Source: Sphingomonas tagetis (GTDB lineage Bacteria > Pseudomonadota > Alphaproteobacteria > Sphingomonadales > Sphingomonadaceae). Taken from it: 64,000 nt of DNA. A program made the translations under genes and the position numbers. Location: NCBI RefSeq assembly GCF_024211275.1, contig NZ_JAMLDX010000012.1, positions 1 to 64,000 of the forward strand, written 5' to 3'. The notes below the pieces were generated by a model. The model had not been told where the DNA came from and did not search any database. It saw only the letters and a program-made list of their open reading frames with translations. Positions 53,322 to 64,000 of this stretch are shown piece by piece; position 1 is the stretch's first letter; each line of letters begins with the position of its first letter.

Positions 53322-53629
53322 CCGACCGCTATGCCGGCAAGCCATTCCTCAAGCTGCTCGACAGCTATGTGCTCGACGCGATCGGCGCGCTCGATCCGGC
53401 GAGCGATGCTTCATTGACCGCGATGGAATCCAGGTTTCGCGAGATCTTCGGTGCGAGCGGCGACTGGCGCACGATCGTCGCCGAGCGCATGCAATTCCCC
53501 AAGGGGATGGCCGGCGCGATCCGTGAAGTGTGGGAAAAGGGCAGCGCGAAGTTCGTCGCGGCGCAGGGCCACCAGCCCGACCCGCATGAATTCACGCGGA
53601 CGTTCGTGGACACCAATTTCCCGCATTGA
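53318..53629 (+). CDS. Conserved hypothetical protein between glmU and glmS
   Basis: The 103-residue soluble protein starts MTDRYAGKPFLKLLDSYVLD and has no signal, membrane segment or cysteine. It is helical in the first half, with a conserved-looking MQFPKGMAGAIREVWEK segment. I recognise no domain. The start overlaps the glmU stop (ATGA) and glmS begins 21 bp later, so it is embedded in the UDP-GlcNAc operon. A role in regulating GlmS or GlmU is possible but only by position. Confidence 0.75.
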   Translation: MTDRYAGKPFLKLLDSYVLDAIGALDPASDASLTAMESRFREIFGASGDWRTIVAERMQFPKGMAGAIREVWEKGSAKFVAAQGHQPDPHEFTRTFVDTNFPH

Positions 53630-53650
53630 GCGGCTGGGGGACGAGTTTCG

Positions 53651-55474
<1,824 letters not shown>

Positions 55475-55503
55475 GCTGGCCGCGCAACGGACGGGGGTAG
55501 GCG

Positions 55504-55944
55504 ATGCGGTGGCTGGTTCTCGGGGCAGCGGCGATGCTGGCGGCATGTGGTGGCGCACCGGCGGGCAACGAGACCGCCAAGGCCGAGGGCGCGCAGCCCG
55601 GTCCCGAGGCGCCGATCGATCCGGCCCATGTCAAATGCGACCAGCGGCCCGATTTCGTCGTGCTGCGACCCGATGCGCAGATTCAGAGCTGCACCTCGGG
55701 CAAGGGGCCGTCGCCGCGCCGCGAGAGCGGCACCGTGATCTATCTGACCGCCGACAAGGCTGCCGACGTAACCGCCTGGTATCGCGAGCAGGCCAAGGCG
55801 TTCGGGATGCAGGACGCGCTGATCGCGGATACGCCCAGCCCGATCTATTCGGCGAAGGATGGGACGAAGCGCAATTTCATGGTGCTGACCGAGGCGGTCG
55901 GCGCGCGCACGAAGATCACGCTGAACTGGGGCCGCGACGGCTAG
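55504..55944 (+). CDS. Hypothetical lipoprotein
   Basis: The 146-residue protein has a lipoprotein signal with lipobox LAAC (Cys at 15, MLAACGG) followed by a Gly/Ala/Pro/Glu linker. The C-terminal domain (about 45-146) has two cysteines and a beta-rich pattern ending TKITLNWGRDG. I recognise no family. It starts 29 bp after glmS and could be the last gene of that operon. It ends 5 bp before tRNA-Gly on the other strand. Confidence 0.75.
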   Translation: MRWLVLGAAAMLAACGGAPAGNETAKAEGAQPGPEAPIDPAHVKCDQRPDFVVLRPDAQIQSCTSGKGPSPRRESGTVIYLTADKAADVTAWYREQAKAFGMQDALIADTPSPIYSAKDGTKRNFMVLTEAVGARTKITLNWGRDG

Positions 55945-55949
55945 GAAGC

Positions 55950-56023
55950 TGGAGCGGGTGAAGGGAATCGAACCCTCGTCGTAAGCTTGGGAAGCTTCTG
56001 CTCTACCATTGAGCTACACCCGC
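55950..56023 (-). tRNA. tRNA-Gly (UCC anticodon)
   Basis: On the minus strand GCGGGTG (56023-56017) pairs with CACCCGC near the 3' end, followed by T and an encoded CCA (55952-55950). The anticodon loop in AAGCTTCCCAAGCTT gives UCC. The D arm AGCTCAATGGTAGAGC and T arm GAGGGTTCGATTCCCTT are complete. Confidence 0.97.
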
Positions 56024-56259
56024 GAGAGGCCGCGCCCTCTATCCACATCGCACCTGTTCTAAGCAAGGGCAAAAAGCGGTCGCTCGCCTTGGGCGCGCGG
56101 CAGCCGGGACGCGGCATGGTTGGCGGAAATGGTAAAATTGGCATTAACCATGTTCTCATCACATTACGTAAGTTTCCTGCATTACCCATAATGATCACGC
56201 GCGGCGGAAGAAACCGGCGGACCGGTGCGCCGCGCGCGACATTGTTGGAGGGGGAAGCG

Positions 56260-56577
56260 ATGTTCCAGCTCTGGAAGCCGGGTCGGCAAGAGGCCGATAA
56301 CTATCATCTCGCACGAGCGTATGAAGAGCGTGTTCGCGCGCAATTGACGCAATCGGACGCAGCACGCGTAGCACATCTGCAACTGAGCGAACTACATTAT
56401 GCGGCGTCGCGAGCGGCGGTGGCGAAGCCTGCGGCTGAGCCCCGGCCCATGGGGGATGCGATACGCGTGTGCAGATTGCCCGCTCAAATCGCCGGCCCGC
56501 GATACGCGGAGCGAGGCAGCACGCCGCTGCTCGCCTATCGCGGTGAAGTGATCGAGCTGCGTTCCCGGCGCCGCTGA
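56260..56577 (+). CDS. Hypothetical small basic protein
   Basis: The 105-residue soluble protein begins MFQLWKPGRQEADNYHLARA. The first half is a helix rich in Ala, Arg and Gln (about 12-60), and the C-terminal half is beta-like and basic, ending LRSRRR. No family is recognised. The ATG at 56260 has a strong site (TGGAGGGGG). The upstream 236-bp region after tRNA-Gly is AT-richer than usual around 56130-56195 and probably holds its promoter. It is convergent with rimO. Confidence 0.65.
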   Translation: MFQLWKPGRQEADNYHLARAYEERVRAQLTQSDAARVAHLQLSELHYAASRAAVAKPAAEPRPMGDAIRVCRLPAQIAGPRYAERGSTPLLAYRGEVIELRSRRR

Positions 56578-56595
56578 GGTTTCAACGCTGCAAGG

Positions 56596-57924
56596 TTAGG
56601 CTACGGGCACGCCGAAGAGGTCGTGATCGTCGGCGTCCTCGATCTCGACCTTGACGATGTCGCCCTGCTTGAGATGGCCGGCGTCGCGGAGGAAGACCGT
56701 GCCGTCGATCTCGGGCGCATCGGCCTGTGACCGTGCGTTGGCGCCGTCTCCATCGACTTCATCGACGATCGCTTCGAGCGTGCGGCCGATCTTTGCCTGG
56801 AGCTTGGCGGCAGAGATCGCGGCGGTCTTTTCCATGATGCGGGCGTAGCGCTCTTCCTTGATCTCCTCCGGCACCGCACCGGGGAGATCGTTGGCGGCGG
56901 CGCCCTCGACCGGCTCGAAGCGGAACGCGCCGACGCGGTCGAGCTGGGCTTCATCGAGCCAGTCGAGCAGATATTGGAAGTCCGCCTCGGTCTCGCCGGG
57001 GAAGCCGACGACGAAGGTCGAGCGGATCGTGATGTCCGGGGCGATACTGCGCCATTTCTTGAGGCGTTCGAGCACCTTGGCCTCGTTCGCCGGGCGCTTC
57101 ATCGTGCGCAGGACCGTGGGGCTGGCGTGCTGGAACGGGATGTCGAGATAGGGGAGGACCAGCCCCTCGGCCATCAGCGGGATGACCTGATCGACATGCG
57201 GGTAGGGGTAGACATAGTGGAGCCGCACCCACGGCGCGATCTTGCCCAGCTCGCGGGCGAGGTCGGTCATGTGCGGGACGACCGGCGCGCCCTTCCACAT
57301 GCGCGGTTCCTTGCGGATATCGACCCCGTATGCCGAGGTGTCCTGGCTGATGACCAGCAGTTCCTTGGTGCCCGCTTCGACCAGCTTCTCCGCTTCGCGC
57401 AGGATCGCATCAGGGCGGCGGCTCACGAGATCGCCGCGGATCGAGGGGATGATGCAGAAGGAACAACGGTGGTTGCAGCCCTCGGAAATCTTCAGATAGC
57501 TATAGTGGCGCGGGGTGAGTTTCAGGCCGCTTTCCGGCACCAGATTGATGAAGGCGTTGGCCGGCATCGGCGCGGCGTCGTGCACGGCCCCGACGACTTC
57601 CTCATAAGCCTGCGCCCCCGAGACCGCGAGCACGCCCGGGAAGCGGGCGCGGATGACCTCGGCCTCCTTGCCCATGCAGCCAGTGACGATGACGCGGCCA
57701 TTCTCGGCGATGGCCTCGCCGATCGCCTCGAGGCTCTCCTCCTTGGCGCTGTCGAGGAAGCCGCAAGTGTTGACCAGCACCACGTCGGCGCCGGCATAAT
57801 CGGCCGACATGGCATAGCCGTCGGACCGGAGTTTGGTCAGGATACGCTCACTGTCGACCAGATTCTTGGGACAGCCGAGCGACACCATGCCCACCTTGGG
57901 GGCTTCGGGGAGTCGCGTTGCCAT
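56596..57924 (-). CDS. rimO: Ribosomal protein uS12 methylthiotransferase RimO
   Basis: The 442-residue radical SAM enzyme adds a methylthio group to Asp88 of ribosomal protein uS12. The N-terminal UPF0004 domain has cluster ligands C18 (SLGCPKN), C54 and C83; the radical SAM motif CNHRCSFC is at 150-157; a TRAM domain is at the C-terminus. [12 protein letters not shown] separates it from MiaB. I chose the ATG at 57924; longer in-frame starts up to 58242 overlap the potassium channel gene. Confidence 0.95.
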   Translation of the reverse strand: MATRLPEAPKVGMVSLGCPKNLVDSERILTKLRSDGYAMSADYAGADVVLVNTCGFLDSAKEESLEAIGEAIAENGRVIVTGCMGKEAEVIRARFPGVLAVSGAQAYEEVVGAVHDAAPMPANAFINLVPESGLKLTPRHYSYLKISEGCNHRCSFCIIPSIRGDLVSRRPDAILREAEKLVEAGTKELLVISQDTSAYGVDIRKEPRMWKGAPVVPHMTDLARELGKIAPWVRLHYVYPYPHVDQVIPLMAEGLVLPYLDIPFQHASPTVLRTMKRPANEAKVLERLKKWRSIAPDITIRSTFVVGFPGETEADFQYLLDWLDEAQLDRVGAFRFEPVEGAAANDLPGAVPEEIKEERYARIMEKTAAISAAKLQAKIGRTLEAIVDEVDGDGANARSQADAPEIDGTVFLRDAGHLKQGDIVKVEIEDADDHDLFGVPVA

Positions 57925-57998
57925 GAGGCAGGCGCACATAGGGATTTTTGGGGAAAAAGATAGTGGCCAGCGCCGCGAACGCGCGCAGACGGACTCGC

Positions 57999-59018
57999 TC
58001 AGCCTTTCGCCTGGGTGTGGATCACCTCGACGATGGTGTCGCCGGGCTGGAGCGCATTCGCTTCGGGGGTGAAGAAGCCGAACATCTCGTTGTTGCGAAA
58101 GATGCGCAAGCCGATGCCGGTGGCGAGTGCCGAGAGCGGCTGACCGACTTCCGCCGGGGTGACGGCACGCTCGGCGAGCGCGACCGGGCCGTCGATCGAT
58201 GCCAGGTCCATCATGTAGTCGGCGATGTGCTGGCTCTTGCACGAATTGGCGAGCAGCAGGCCGGCGAAGCTGACCGGGTTGATGACGGTGGTGGCGCCGG
58301 CGGCGCGGGCGGGGAGTTCATTGTCCTCCGCCTTGATCACCGTGCTGATGCGCAGGCCCGGCGCGAGGTGGCGCGCGGTGAGGGTGATCAGCACCGAGGT
58401 GTCGTCGCGGCCGGCGCTGACGATCATCGAGGCGGCGCTGCGGATCTTGACGTCCTCGAGCGTCGCGTCGCGCGTGGCGTCGCCCTGAAGGATGTTGCAG
58501 CCGCAATCGCGGGCGCGTTCGAGCGTCTCGGCGACGCAGTCGATCACCACGATGTGGCCCGGATCGGTGCCGCGCGCGATCAGCTCATCCACCGCTTCGG
58601 CGCCGGTGGTGCCGTAGCCGGCGACGATGATGTGGCCGGTCAAATTCTTCTGGATCACGGCCATACGCCATTTGTCCCATGTGCGCTTGAGAACGAAATT
58701 ATAGGCGGTGCCGATGAACAGCAGCACCGCGAAGATGCGGATCGGGGTCACCACCAGCGCGTCGAACAGCCGCGCCTCGTCGGTCACCGGGGTGATGTCG
58801 CCATAGCCGACCGTGGTGATCGAGATCATCGTGAAATAGACGACGTCGGCGAAGCTGACATGGCCGTCATAATTGTCGCGAAGGCCCGACCGGTCGAACC
58901 AGTGGACGCCGATCGCGAGCACGAACATGCCGATCACCGCGAGGACGCGCCAGCTGATCGACACCCAGACGGGAAGGGTGGATTTCCGCTTGAGGGTCGA
59001 GTGGGGCAGTAGCGCCAT
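57999..59018 (-). CDS. Potassium channel family protein with RCK domain
   Basis: The 339-residue protein has a membrane helix at about 22-38, a pore loop with the filter TVGYGD at 69-74, a second helix (about 88-108) and a cytoplasmic TrkA-N/RCK domain with [17 protein letters not shown] and VVIDCVAE. A TrkA-C part follows (about 245-335). It is a two-TM ligand-gated K+ channel of the MthK type. The downstream rimO gene is 74 bp away and the stop of the upstream LysM gene is directly adjacent (59019). Confidence 0.92.
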   Translation of the reverse strand: MALLPHSTLKRKSTLPVWVSISWRVLAVIGMFVLAIGVHWFDRSGLRDNYDGHVSFADVVYFTMISITTVGYGDITPVTDEARLFDALVVTPIRIFAVLLFIGTAYNFVLKRTWDKWRMAVIQKNLTGHIIVAGYGTTGAEAVDELIARGTDPGHIVVIDCVAETLERARDCGCNILQGDATRDATLEDVKIRSAASMIVSAGRDDTSVLITLTARHLAPGLRISTVIKAEDNELPARAAGATTVINPVSFAGLLLANSCKSQHIADYMMDLASIDGPVALAERAVTPAEVGQPLSALATGIGLRIFRNNEMFGFFTPEANALQPGDTIVEVIHTQAKG

Positions 59019-60089
59019 TCAGCGTGCCGGGAGCCTCGGGATCGGATCGACGGGGGTGCGTCCCTGCCGCATCTCGAAATGCAGCTGGGGCCGGTTCGTT
59101 CCGCTGTCGCCCGACAGCGCGATCATCTGGCCGCGCTTCACCGACTGGCCGCGCTGGACGATGAGCTGGCCGGCATGGCCGTAGATCGTCGTCCAGCCGC
59201 CGCCATGCTGGATCATCACCAGTCCGCCGAGCGACGGGATGTCGCTCCCGACATAGGCGACCGTGCCATCGGCGGCGGCGAGGATCGGGGTGTCGAGCGG
59301 GACGGCGATCTTGAGACCGTCGCTGCGCTCGCCGGTCGCGACGGGGCCGAAGCGGCGCAGGATCTGGCCGCGTGCGGGCCATTGGAAACCGCCGACCAGC
59401 GCGGCGGGCGGGGCGACCGGGCTGGTCGAAGGCAGCACGCGGGCAGCGGATGCCGAGGGTTTAGCGGGGCGTGCGCGTTCGGTGATCGCCGGCTGGCTGC
59501 CGGTGACGATGTCGTCGATGTCGATGCGGAACGCGGCGGCGCGCTCCTCGCGCGTAAGCGGACGGTCTTCGCCCGGGATCAGCACGCGCTGGCCGACGCG
59601 CAGGATATAGGGTTCGGCCAGATCGTTGGTGGTGACCACGCGGCCCCAGTCGACGCCATAAGCACGCGCGATGGCGATACCGGTCTCGCCCGCGCGGACG
59701 AGGTGGTAGCGGCCGCCGGGAATGGTCAGCCGCTGGCCGATGCGGATCGCGAACGGCGGTTCCAGGCCGTTGGCGCGGGCGATGGCTTCGGAGCCGGCGC
59801 CGGTCTTGCCGGCGATACCGCGCAACGTGTCGCCGGATTCGACGATGTAGGTCGAGCTTGTGACGGTGCGCGCGTCGGGGGTGACCGGGCGGGCCTCCCA
59901 CGCGGGCGGCGGGGCGGGAAGGGCGGGGACGTCCTGTTCGCGGCGAGGGGCGGTGGTGGGGTCGCCGGTATAGACGACACGCTGGGGCCGTGGTTCGGGG
60001 CGCGGTCCCGCGCCCTGCGGGATGCACGCGGCGAGGAGCGGCAGCATCGCTACCGTCAGACCCGCTCGCATTGCCCCCTTTGCGATCAT
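59019..60089 (-). CDS. LysM and degenerate LytM (M23) domain lipoprotein, NlpD-like
   Basis: The protein has 356 residues from the ATG at 60089 (alternatives 60110 and 60071). It has a lipoprotein signal (LLAAC), a Pro/Arg linker, two LysM-like repeats (TYIVESGDTLRGIAGKTGAG and YHLVRAGETGIAIARAYGVD) and a C-terminal M23 fold. The first zinc motif reads RSDGLKIAV, without the His and Asp of HxxxD; the later PQLHFEM keeps one His. So it probably cannot cleave and acts as an amidase activator like NlpD. It lies between surE and the K+ channel gene, as nlpD often follows surE. Confidence 0.87.
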   Translation of the reverse strand: MIAKGAMRAGLTVAMLPLLAACIPQGAGPRPEPRPQRVVYTGDPTTAPRREQDVPALPAPPPAWEARPVTPDARTVTSSTYIVESGDTLRGIAGKTGAGSEAIARANGLEPPFAIRIGQRLTIPGGRYHLVRAGETGIAIARAYGVDWGRVVTTNDLAEPYILRVGQRVLIPGEDRPLTREERAAAFRIDIDDIVTGSQPAITERARPAKPSASAARVLPSTSPVAPPAALVGGFQWPARGQILRRFGPVATGERSDGLKIAVPLDTPILAAADGTVAYVGSDIPSLGGLVMIQHGGGWTTIYGHAGQLIVQRGQSVKRGQMIALSGDSGTNRPQLHFEMRQGRTPVDPIPRLPAR

Positions 60090-60102
60090 GCCTCCCCCGG
60101 CA

Positions 60103-60867
60103 TTAACCATAAGCAGCGGCGAGCATATCCAAGGATTCGCGGTGAGTCATGTCGAGATGGAGCGGCGTGACGGTAATCAGGCCCTGCTCGATCGCTTCGA
60201 GATCGGTATCGGCGACTGGCGTGTGCGGCACGCGACCGAGGCCGAACCAGTAATAGTCGAAACCGCGCGGGTCGGTGCGCTTGTCGAGCTTGAGCCGGCC
60301 ATAGTCGCGCAGGCCCTGATGGACGGGCTTGATGCCGCGGACGTCAGCGGCCGGGATGGGCGGGAAATTGACGTTCATCAGCGTGCGCGGCGCCCAGGGT
60401 GCCTCGAGCAGCGGGCGCAGCACGCGCTCGCCCCATGTCTCTGCCGCGTCGAAACTCACGCGTTCGCCTGGTGCGGTCGCGCCGTAGCGCTGGCTGAGCG
60501 CGACCGAGCGGATGCCGGCGAGCGCGCCTTCCATCGCGGCGGAGACGGTGCCGGAATAGCTGACATCCTCGGCGAGATTGGCGCCGCGATTGACGCCGGA
60601 CAGGATCAGGTCGGGCTTGTCGTCCTTCATGATCTGCGCGAGCGCCATCATTACCGCGTCGGTCGGCGTGCCGGTGACGGCGAAGCGGCGCTCGCCGAAC
60701 TGGCGCAGGCGGACCGGTTCGGTCAGGCTGAGCGAACGGCCCTTGCCGGACTGTTCCTCCAGTGGCGCGACGATGGTGATGTCGTCGGACAGCGTGCGGG
60801 CGATGCGCTCGAGGACTTCGAGCCCGCGCGCATGCACGCCGTCGTCATTGGTGAGGAGGATTTTCAC
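60103..60867 (-). CDS. surE: 5'-nucleotidase SurE
   Basis: The 254-residue metal-dependent nucleoside monophosphatase starts with [15 protein letters not shown], where the Asp pair D8-D9 binds the metal. [20 protein letters not shown] and GTPTDAV complete the active site. Translation starts at a GTG at 60867 that overlaps the serS stop by 4 bp (GTGA). Longer in-frame readings run back into serS. Confidence 0.95.
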   Translation of the reverse strand: MKILLTNDDGVHARGLEVLERIARTLSDDITIVAPLEEQSGKGRSLSLTEPVRLRQFGERRFAVTGTPTDAVMMALAQIMKDDKPDLILSGVNRGANLAEDVSYSGTVSAAMEGALAGIRSVALSQRYGATAPGERVSFDAAETWGERVLRPLLEAPWAPRTLMNVNFPPIPAADVRGIKPVHQGLRDYGRLKLDKRTDPRGFDYYWFGLGRVPHTPVADTDLEAIEQGLITVTPLHLDMTHRESLDMLAAAYG

Positions 60868-62141
60868 TTGGCGGGTTCGAGACGGTTGAGGCCGCGCAGA
60901 TAGGGCTGGAGCACTTCGGGCACTGCGACCGCGCCGTCCTCCTGCTGATAATTCTCCAGCACCGCGACCAGCGTGCGGCCGACAGCTAGGCCCGAGCCGT
61001 TGAGCGTATGGACGAAGGCGGGTTTGCCGTCGGCGTTGCGGTAGCGTGCGTTCATCCGCCGCGCCTGGAAATCGGTGCAGGTCGAGCAGGACGAGATCTC
61101 GCGGTAGCGCGCCTGGCCGGGGAGCCACACTTCGAGGTCGTAGGTGCGCGCCGCCGAGAAGCCCATGTCGCCCGCGCACAGCTTCATGCGGCGGAAGGGC
61201 AGGCCGAGCTTGTCGAGTATGCCTTCGGCGCAGGCGGTCATGCGCTCATGCTCGGCTTCGGAGGCCTCGGGCGCGGTGATCGAGACCATCTCGACCTTGT
61301 CGAACTGGTGCTGGCGGATATAGCCGCGCGTGTCGCGCCCGGCGGCGCCCGCCTCCGAGCGGAAGCAGGGGGTGAGCGCGGTGAAGCGCAGCGGCAGCGC
61401 CTCGGCGGGCAGGATCTGCTCGCGCACGATGTTGGTCAGGCTGACCTCGGCGGTGGGGATCAGCCAGCGGCCGTCGGTGGTGCGGAACAGGTCCTCGGCG
61501 AATTTGGGGAGCTGGCCGGTGCCATACACCGCCTCGTCGCGGACGAGGAGCGGCGGGTTCACTTCCTCATAGCCGTGATCGGCGGTCAGCGTGTCGAGCA
61601 TGAACTGGCCGAGCGCTCGGGCGAGCTTCGCGGCGTGGCCACGAACGAGCGTGAAGCGCGCGCCGGCGAGCGCGGCGCCGGTCTCGAAGTCGAGGCCGAG
61701 CGCGGGACCGAAGGTGTCATGCTCTTTCGGCTCGAACGCAAAGGCGGGCTGGGTGCCGCGGGTGTGGACGAGCTGGTTGTCGTCCTCGTCCTTGCCTTCC
61801 GGGACATCGGCGGCGGGGAGGTTGGGGATGGCGGCAAGCGCCGTCCGCAGCGCTTCGTCAGCCTCGGCCTGATCGGCGGTCAGCGTCTCCAGCTCGTCCT
61901 TGAGCGTGCCGACCTCGGCCATCAGCGCCTGCGCGCGCGCCTCGTCCTTCGCCGCCTTGGCCTGGCCGACCTGTTTCGACAGATCGTTGCGGCGCGCCTG
62001 GACCTCCTGCTGGCGCGTGGTCAGCGCACGGCGCGCCTCGTCGAGCGAGGTCAGCGATGCGGCGAGCGGCTCGGCGCCGCGGCGGGCGAGGCCGGCATCG
62101 AAGGCTTCGGGATTTTCGCGGATCAGGCGGATGTCGTGCAT
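60864..62141 (-). CDS. serS: Serine--tRNA ligase
   Basis: The 425-residue class II synthetase has an N-terminal helical arm (about 1-110, two long coils with [12 protein letters not shown]) and a catalytic domain with motif 2 ([21 protein letters not shown], in which the first part lies near 255) and motif 3 ([16 protein letters not shown]). It charges tRNA-Ser and tRNA-Sec. It is the first gene of the serS-surE-nlpD-like operon. The 88-bp region between it and the divergent host-attachment gene holds both promoters. Confidence 0.97.
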   Translation of the reverse strand: MHDIRLIRENPEAFDAGLARRGAEPLAASLTSLDEARRALTTRQQEVQARRNDLSKQVGQAKAAKDEARAQALMAEVGTLKDELETLTADQAEADEALRTALAAIPNLPAADVPEGKDEDDNQLVHTRGTQPAFAFEPKEHDTFGPALGLDFETGAALAGARFTLVRGHAAKLARALGQFMLDTLTADHGYEEVNPPLLVRDEAVYGTGQLPKFAEDLFRTTDGRWLIPTAEVSLTNIVREQILPAEALPLRFTALTPCFRSEAGAAGRDTRGYIRQHQFDKVEMVSITAPEASEAEHERMTACAEGILDKLGLPFRRMKLCAGDMGFSAARTYDLEVWLPGQARYREISSCSTCTDFQARRMNARYRNADGKPAFVHTLNGSGLAVGRTLVAVLENYQQEDGAVAVPEVLQPYLRGLNRLEPAK

Positions 62142-62229
62142 GGGCGCAGGCTATGGCGTTGCGCGTTGAACGGCGCAACCCGGTCCGCGTCCCGCGCGTT
62201 CACCCCGCAATAAATCGAGGAGACGAGAG

Positions 62230-62688
62230 ATGCAGGTTCCCCACAACGCCTTTGTCGTGGTCGCCGATGGCCGCAAGATGCTGTTCCTGAGGAACGAGGG
62301 CGACGTCGAGCATCCCAATCTGCAGGTCGAGCGCAAGCGCGTGCAGGATAATCCCGACAATCACGAGCAATCGGCCGATGTGTCGGGCCGTGCGCAATCG
62401 ACGCGGATGGAAGGCGGCACCTTCGCCGCGGGCGGCGGCACGATGGAGAATGCCGATTTCCACCAGATCGAGGAGGACCGCTTCGCGGCGGATACGGCGG
62501 AACTGCTCAACAAGCGCGCGCTCAACAACGACTTCGAATCGCTGATCATCGTCGCGCCGCCCGGGACGCTGGGCGAACTGCGCAAACATTATCACAAGGA
62601 GGTCGAGAATCGGCTGGCGGGCGAGATCGACAAGGACCTCACCCGCCATACCATAGCTGAAATCGAGCAGGCGTTGATCGCCGCTTAG
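62230..62688 (+). CDS. Host attachment family protein
   Basis: The 152-residue soluble protein begins VPHNAFVVVADGRKMLFLRN and contains LIIVAPPGTLGELRKHYH and EIDKDLTRHTIAEIE. These segments fit the family annotated as host attachment protein, related to the archaeo-eukaryotic release factor fold (baeRF). Agrobacterium members were linked to plant attachment, but the true biochemical role is unclear. It is often a stress-induced protein. The gene stop abuts that of the PEP-CTERM gene. Confidence 0.82.
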   Translation: MQVPHNAFVVVADGRKMLFLRNEGDVEHPNLQVERKRVQDNPDNHEQSADVSGRAQSTRMEGGTFAAGGGTMENADFHQIEEDRFAADTAELLNKRALNNDFESLIIVAPPGTLGELRKHYHKEVENRLAGEIDKDLTRHTIAEIEQALIAA

Positions 62689-63537
62689 TTACCCGGCCAC
62701 TTCCTTCACCTTGCGGTTCTGGAAGCGCTTGCGTGCGACCAGGGCCGCAGCGGCGGCGCCGAACAGCAGCACCATCGGCGGCGCCGGGACCGGCTCGGGG
62801 CCGCCCGACGAACTGCTGGTCCCGCTCGAGGTGGAGGACGAGGTGCTAGTGGAACTCGACGTGCTCCATCCGCTCGACGTGCTCCAGCCGCTCGAAGTCG
62901 AGGTCGACACATCGCCGGACGAACTGGCCGAGGTCGAGGACGAGGTCGACGCGGACGTCGATGCCGAGGTGGACGATGAGGTCGAGACGTCGCCCGAGGA
63001 CGAGGCCGAGGTCGACGAGCCGCCGGTCGAGGTCGAAGTCGAGGAGCCCCCCGTCGAGGTGGACGAACCACCGGTCGAGGTCGAGCTGGACGTGCCGCCG
63101 GTCGAGATCTCGCCCGAGCTGGTGGTCGACGAGATGACGATGCCGCTGCTGCCCGAGCCGCCCGAGCCGCCGAAGAATCCGCCTGCGAAGAAGCCGCCGC
63201 CGCCGCCAAAGCCACCGCCGCCGACGACCGCGCCGCCGGTATCGGCTGCCGCGGCATAGACGGGTGCAGGCGGGAGCGGCACGGGTGCGCCCTGCGTCGT
63301 CACCGTCACCACTTGCGGCTGGCACTGCGTCGTCGTGACCGTGCGGCGCACGATGCGCTTTTTGACCGGGCGCGACACGACGCGCTTCTTGACGATCACG
63401 CGCTTCTTCGCCGCCTGCTTCTTCACATAGACGCGTTCGGCGCGGGCAGTGTCGGCCATATGGACCGCACCGCCACCCACAACCGCGCCGCCGCAAGCAC
63501 ATGCGCAAAGTTTAGCCAAGGCCATCCGTACCGACAT
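62689..63537 (-). CDS. Ser/Thr-rich PEP-CTERM sorting domain protein
   Basis: The 282-residue protein has a hydrophobic N-terminus, a very basic segment with VKKRVVSRPVKKRIVRR (about 38-66), a Gly-rich stretch, a long Ser/Thr/Gly low-complexity region (about 140-245) and a C-terminal PEPVPAPPMVLLFGAAAAAL followed by VARKRFQNRK. This tail resembles the PEP-CTERM signal cut by exosortase: a PEP motif, a membrane helix and a basic end. The Ser/Thr region could be glycosylated. The repeat region shows strong composition bias on the DNA level (GAGGTCGAC-like units). Confidence 0.82.
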   Translation of the reverse strand: MSVRMALAKLCACACGGAVVGGGAVHMADTARAERVYVKKQAAKKRVIVKKRVVSRPVKKRIVRRTVTTTQCQPQVVTVTTQGAPVPLPPAPVYAAAADTGGAVVGGGGFGGGGGFFAGGFFGGSGGSGSSGIVISSTTSSGEISTGGTSSSTSTGGSSTSTGGSSTSTSTGGSSTSASSSGDVSTSSSTSASTSASTSSSTSASSSGDVSTSTSSGWSTSSGWSTSSSTSTSSSTSSGTSSSSGGPEPVPAPPMVLLFGAAAAALVARKRFQNRKVKEVAG

Positions 63538-63952
63538 GACGACTACTCTCTTGTCCCTGAACCTGTTCCCCGTGCTGCAACAAGCAGCTTCCTTGATGGC
63601 TCAGTGACAGAAAAGGGCAGAAGAAAGTATTAAGCGCAACCGCGTTAACCATATATCGGGCTATCATTCGATATATTTCAGGCGGTTCGTCGGCTGTTCG
63701 ATAGTTAATGTTCCTGAAAGGGACATGTGGTGGTTCATTACTACCAGAATGTTAGTAAAGATGGTTAATTATTAAGGATTGCTGACCAGCGGATTCAGGC
63801 CGCTGCAATTTCCCGCATGGCAATAACGGTTTGCCGCGCGAATCTGTGGATTCGGACGCTTGTGGAGAGCGCTGCGCACTCGTATAGCGCCGGCGGGCAA
63901 AAGCGGACTTTCGATCGGCTTCGCTGTCGGAAATCCGGGGTGGAGAGTGCAA
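63538..63952. promoter_or_regulatory. Intergenic promoter region with AT-rich dyad
   Basis: This 415-bp stretch without a gene separates the divergent PEP-CTERM gene and the last, truncated gene. It is AT-richer than the window. A perfect 8-bp dyad, ATATATCG at 63651-63658 with CGATATAT at 63669-63676, could be an operator. GTTAATTATTAAGG at about 63761-63774 marks a second AT-rich spot. I saw no gene or RNA. Confidence 0.5.
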
Positions 63953-64000
63953 ATGGCGACCGTGTACGATCATCGCGATGACCCCGAAAAGCTGCCGCCG
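63953..64000 (+). CDS. Partial CDS at window end
   Basis: Sixteen codons are visible, starting MATVYDHRDDPEKLPP after a good ribosome binding site (GTGGAGAG). The gene runs off the window, so no function can be given. Its position beside a PEP-CTERM gene and a regulated intergenic region suggests an envelope or exopolysaccharide locus, but this is only a guess. Confidence 0.55.
   Translation, partial: MATVYDHRDDPEKLPP

Noticed and set aside
62850..63120. Short-period DNA repeats that might suggest a CRISPR or satellite array
   Set aside because: The repeats encode the Ser/Thr/Gly region of the PEP-CTERM protein in one frame, with no spacer structure.

Overview
The window is a high-GC chromosomal stretch from an alphaproteobacterium of the sphingomonad group (Sphingomonas or a close relative). 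The evidence is a serine palmitoyltransferase/acyl carrier protein pair for glycosphingolipid synthesis, a PhyR-NepR-EcfG general stress response locus with a PhyP-like gene, a zinc-free bL36 protein, a PEP-CTERM-type protein, and densely packed operons with ATGA or TGATG stop/start overlaps. No rRNA, CRISPR array, prophage or intact insertion sequence was seen. There are two tRNAs (Ser-CGA and Gly-UCC), one putative MITE-like element and two copies of a long palindromic repeat.

Layout. 0-3.5 kb: birA, coaX, ribonuclease J and a DUF1467 gene, all on +. 3.5-6.4 kb: a minus-strand group with a hypothetical protein, a GNAT enzyme, a cytosolic-carboxypeptidase-like M14 peptidase and a DUF4136 lipoprotein. 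6.6-7.4 kb: rpmJ and a HAD hydrolase. 7.5-11.4 kb: the general stress response locus (phyP-like, nepR, phyR, a 44-residue membrane peptide, ecfG and a second NepR-like gene). 11.5-21.5 kb: glnE, a 1-Cys Bcp peroxiredoxin, a DUF455 protein, an M23 peptidase, erpA, xth, an acetyltransferase-like protein, a fatty-acid desaturase and small secreted proteins. 21.5-28 kb: a minus-strand envelope lipid block of lptG, lptF, spt, an ACP, an NAD-dependent epimerase-type enzyme and proB. 28-31.5 kb: a MipA/OmpV protein, obgE, a TetR regulator and a divergent metal-dependent hydrolase.

31.5-37.5 kb: a complete tripartite RND efflux operon behind a perfect 17-base palindrome. 37.5-41 kb: a GNAT gene, rpmA/rplU, hspQ, tRNA-Ser and an SDR. 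41-48.3 kb: the whole phosphate regulon phoR-pstSCAB-phoU-phoB on the minus strand, with a Pho box before pstS. A 285-bp element with 26-bp perfect terminal inverted repeats lies 9 bp upstream of phoR. 48.7-51.2 kb: a four-gene operon with a small exported protein, a PqqD-like chaperone, an HPr-kinase-related kinase and a nucleotidyltransferase. I regard this as the best candidate for an undescribed system: it looks like peptide or protein tailoring machinery next to its possible substrate. 51.2-56 kb: gph, glmU, a coupled hypothetical gene, glmS, a lipoprotein and tRNA-Gly. 56-64 kb: a small hypothetical gene, rimO, a K+ channel, a degenerate LytM/LysM protein, surE, serS, a host-attachment-family protein, a PEP-CTERM protein and the first 16 codons of one more gene.

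The genes combine housekeeping functions (translation, cofactors, UDP-GlcNAc supply, nitrogen and phosphate control) with envelope biology typical of sphingomonads, which use glycosphingolipids in place of LPS.
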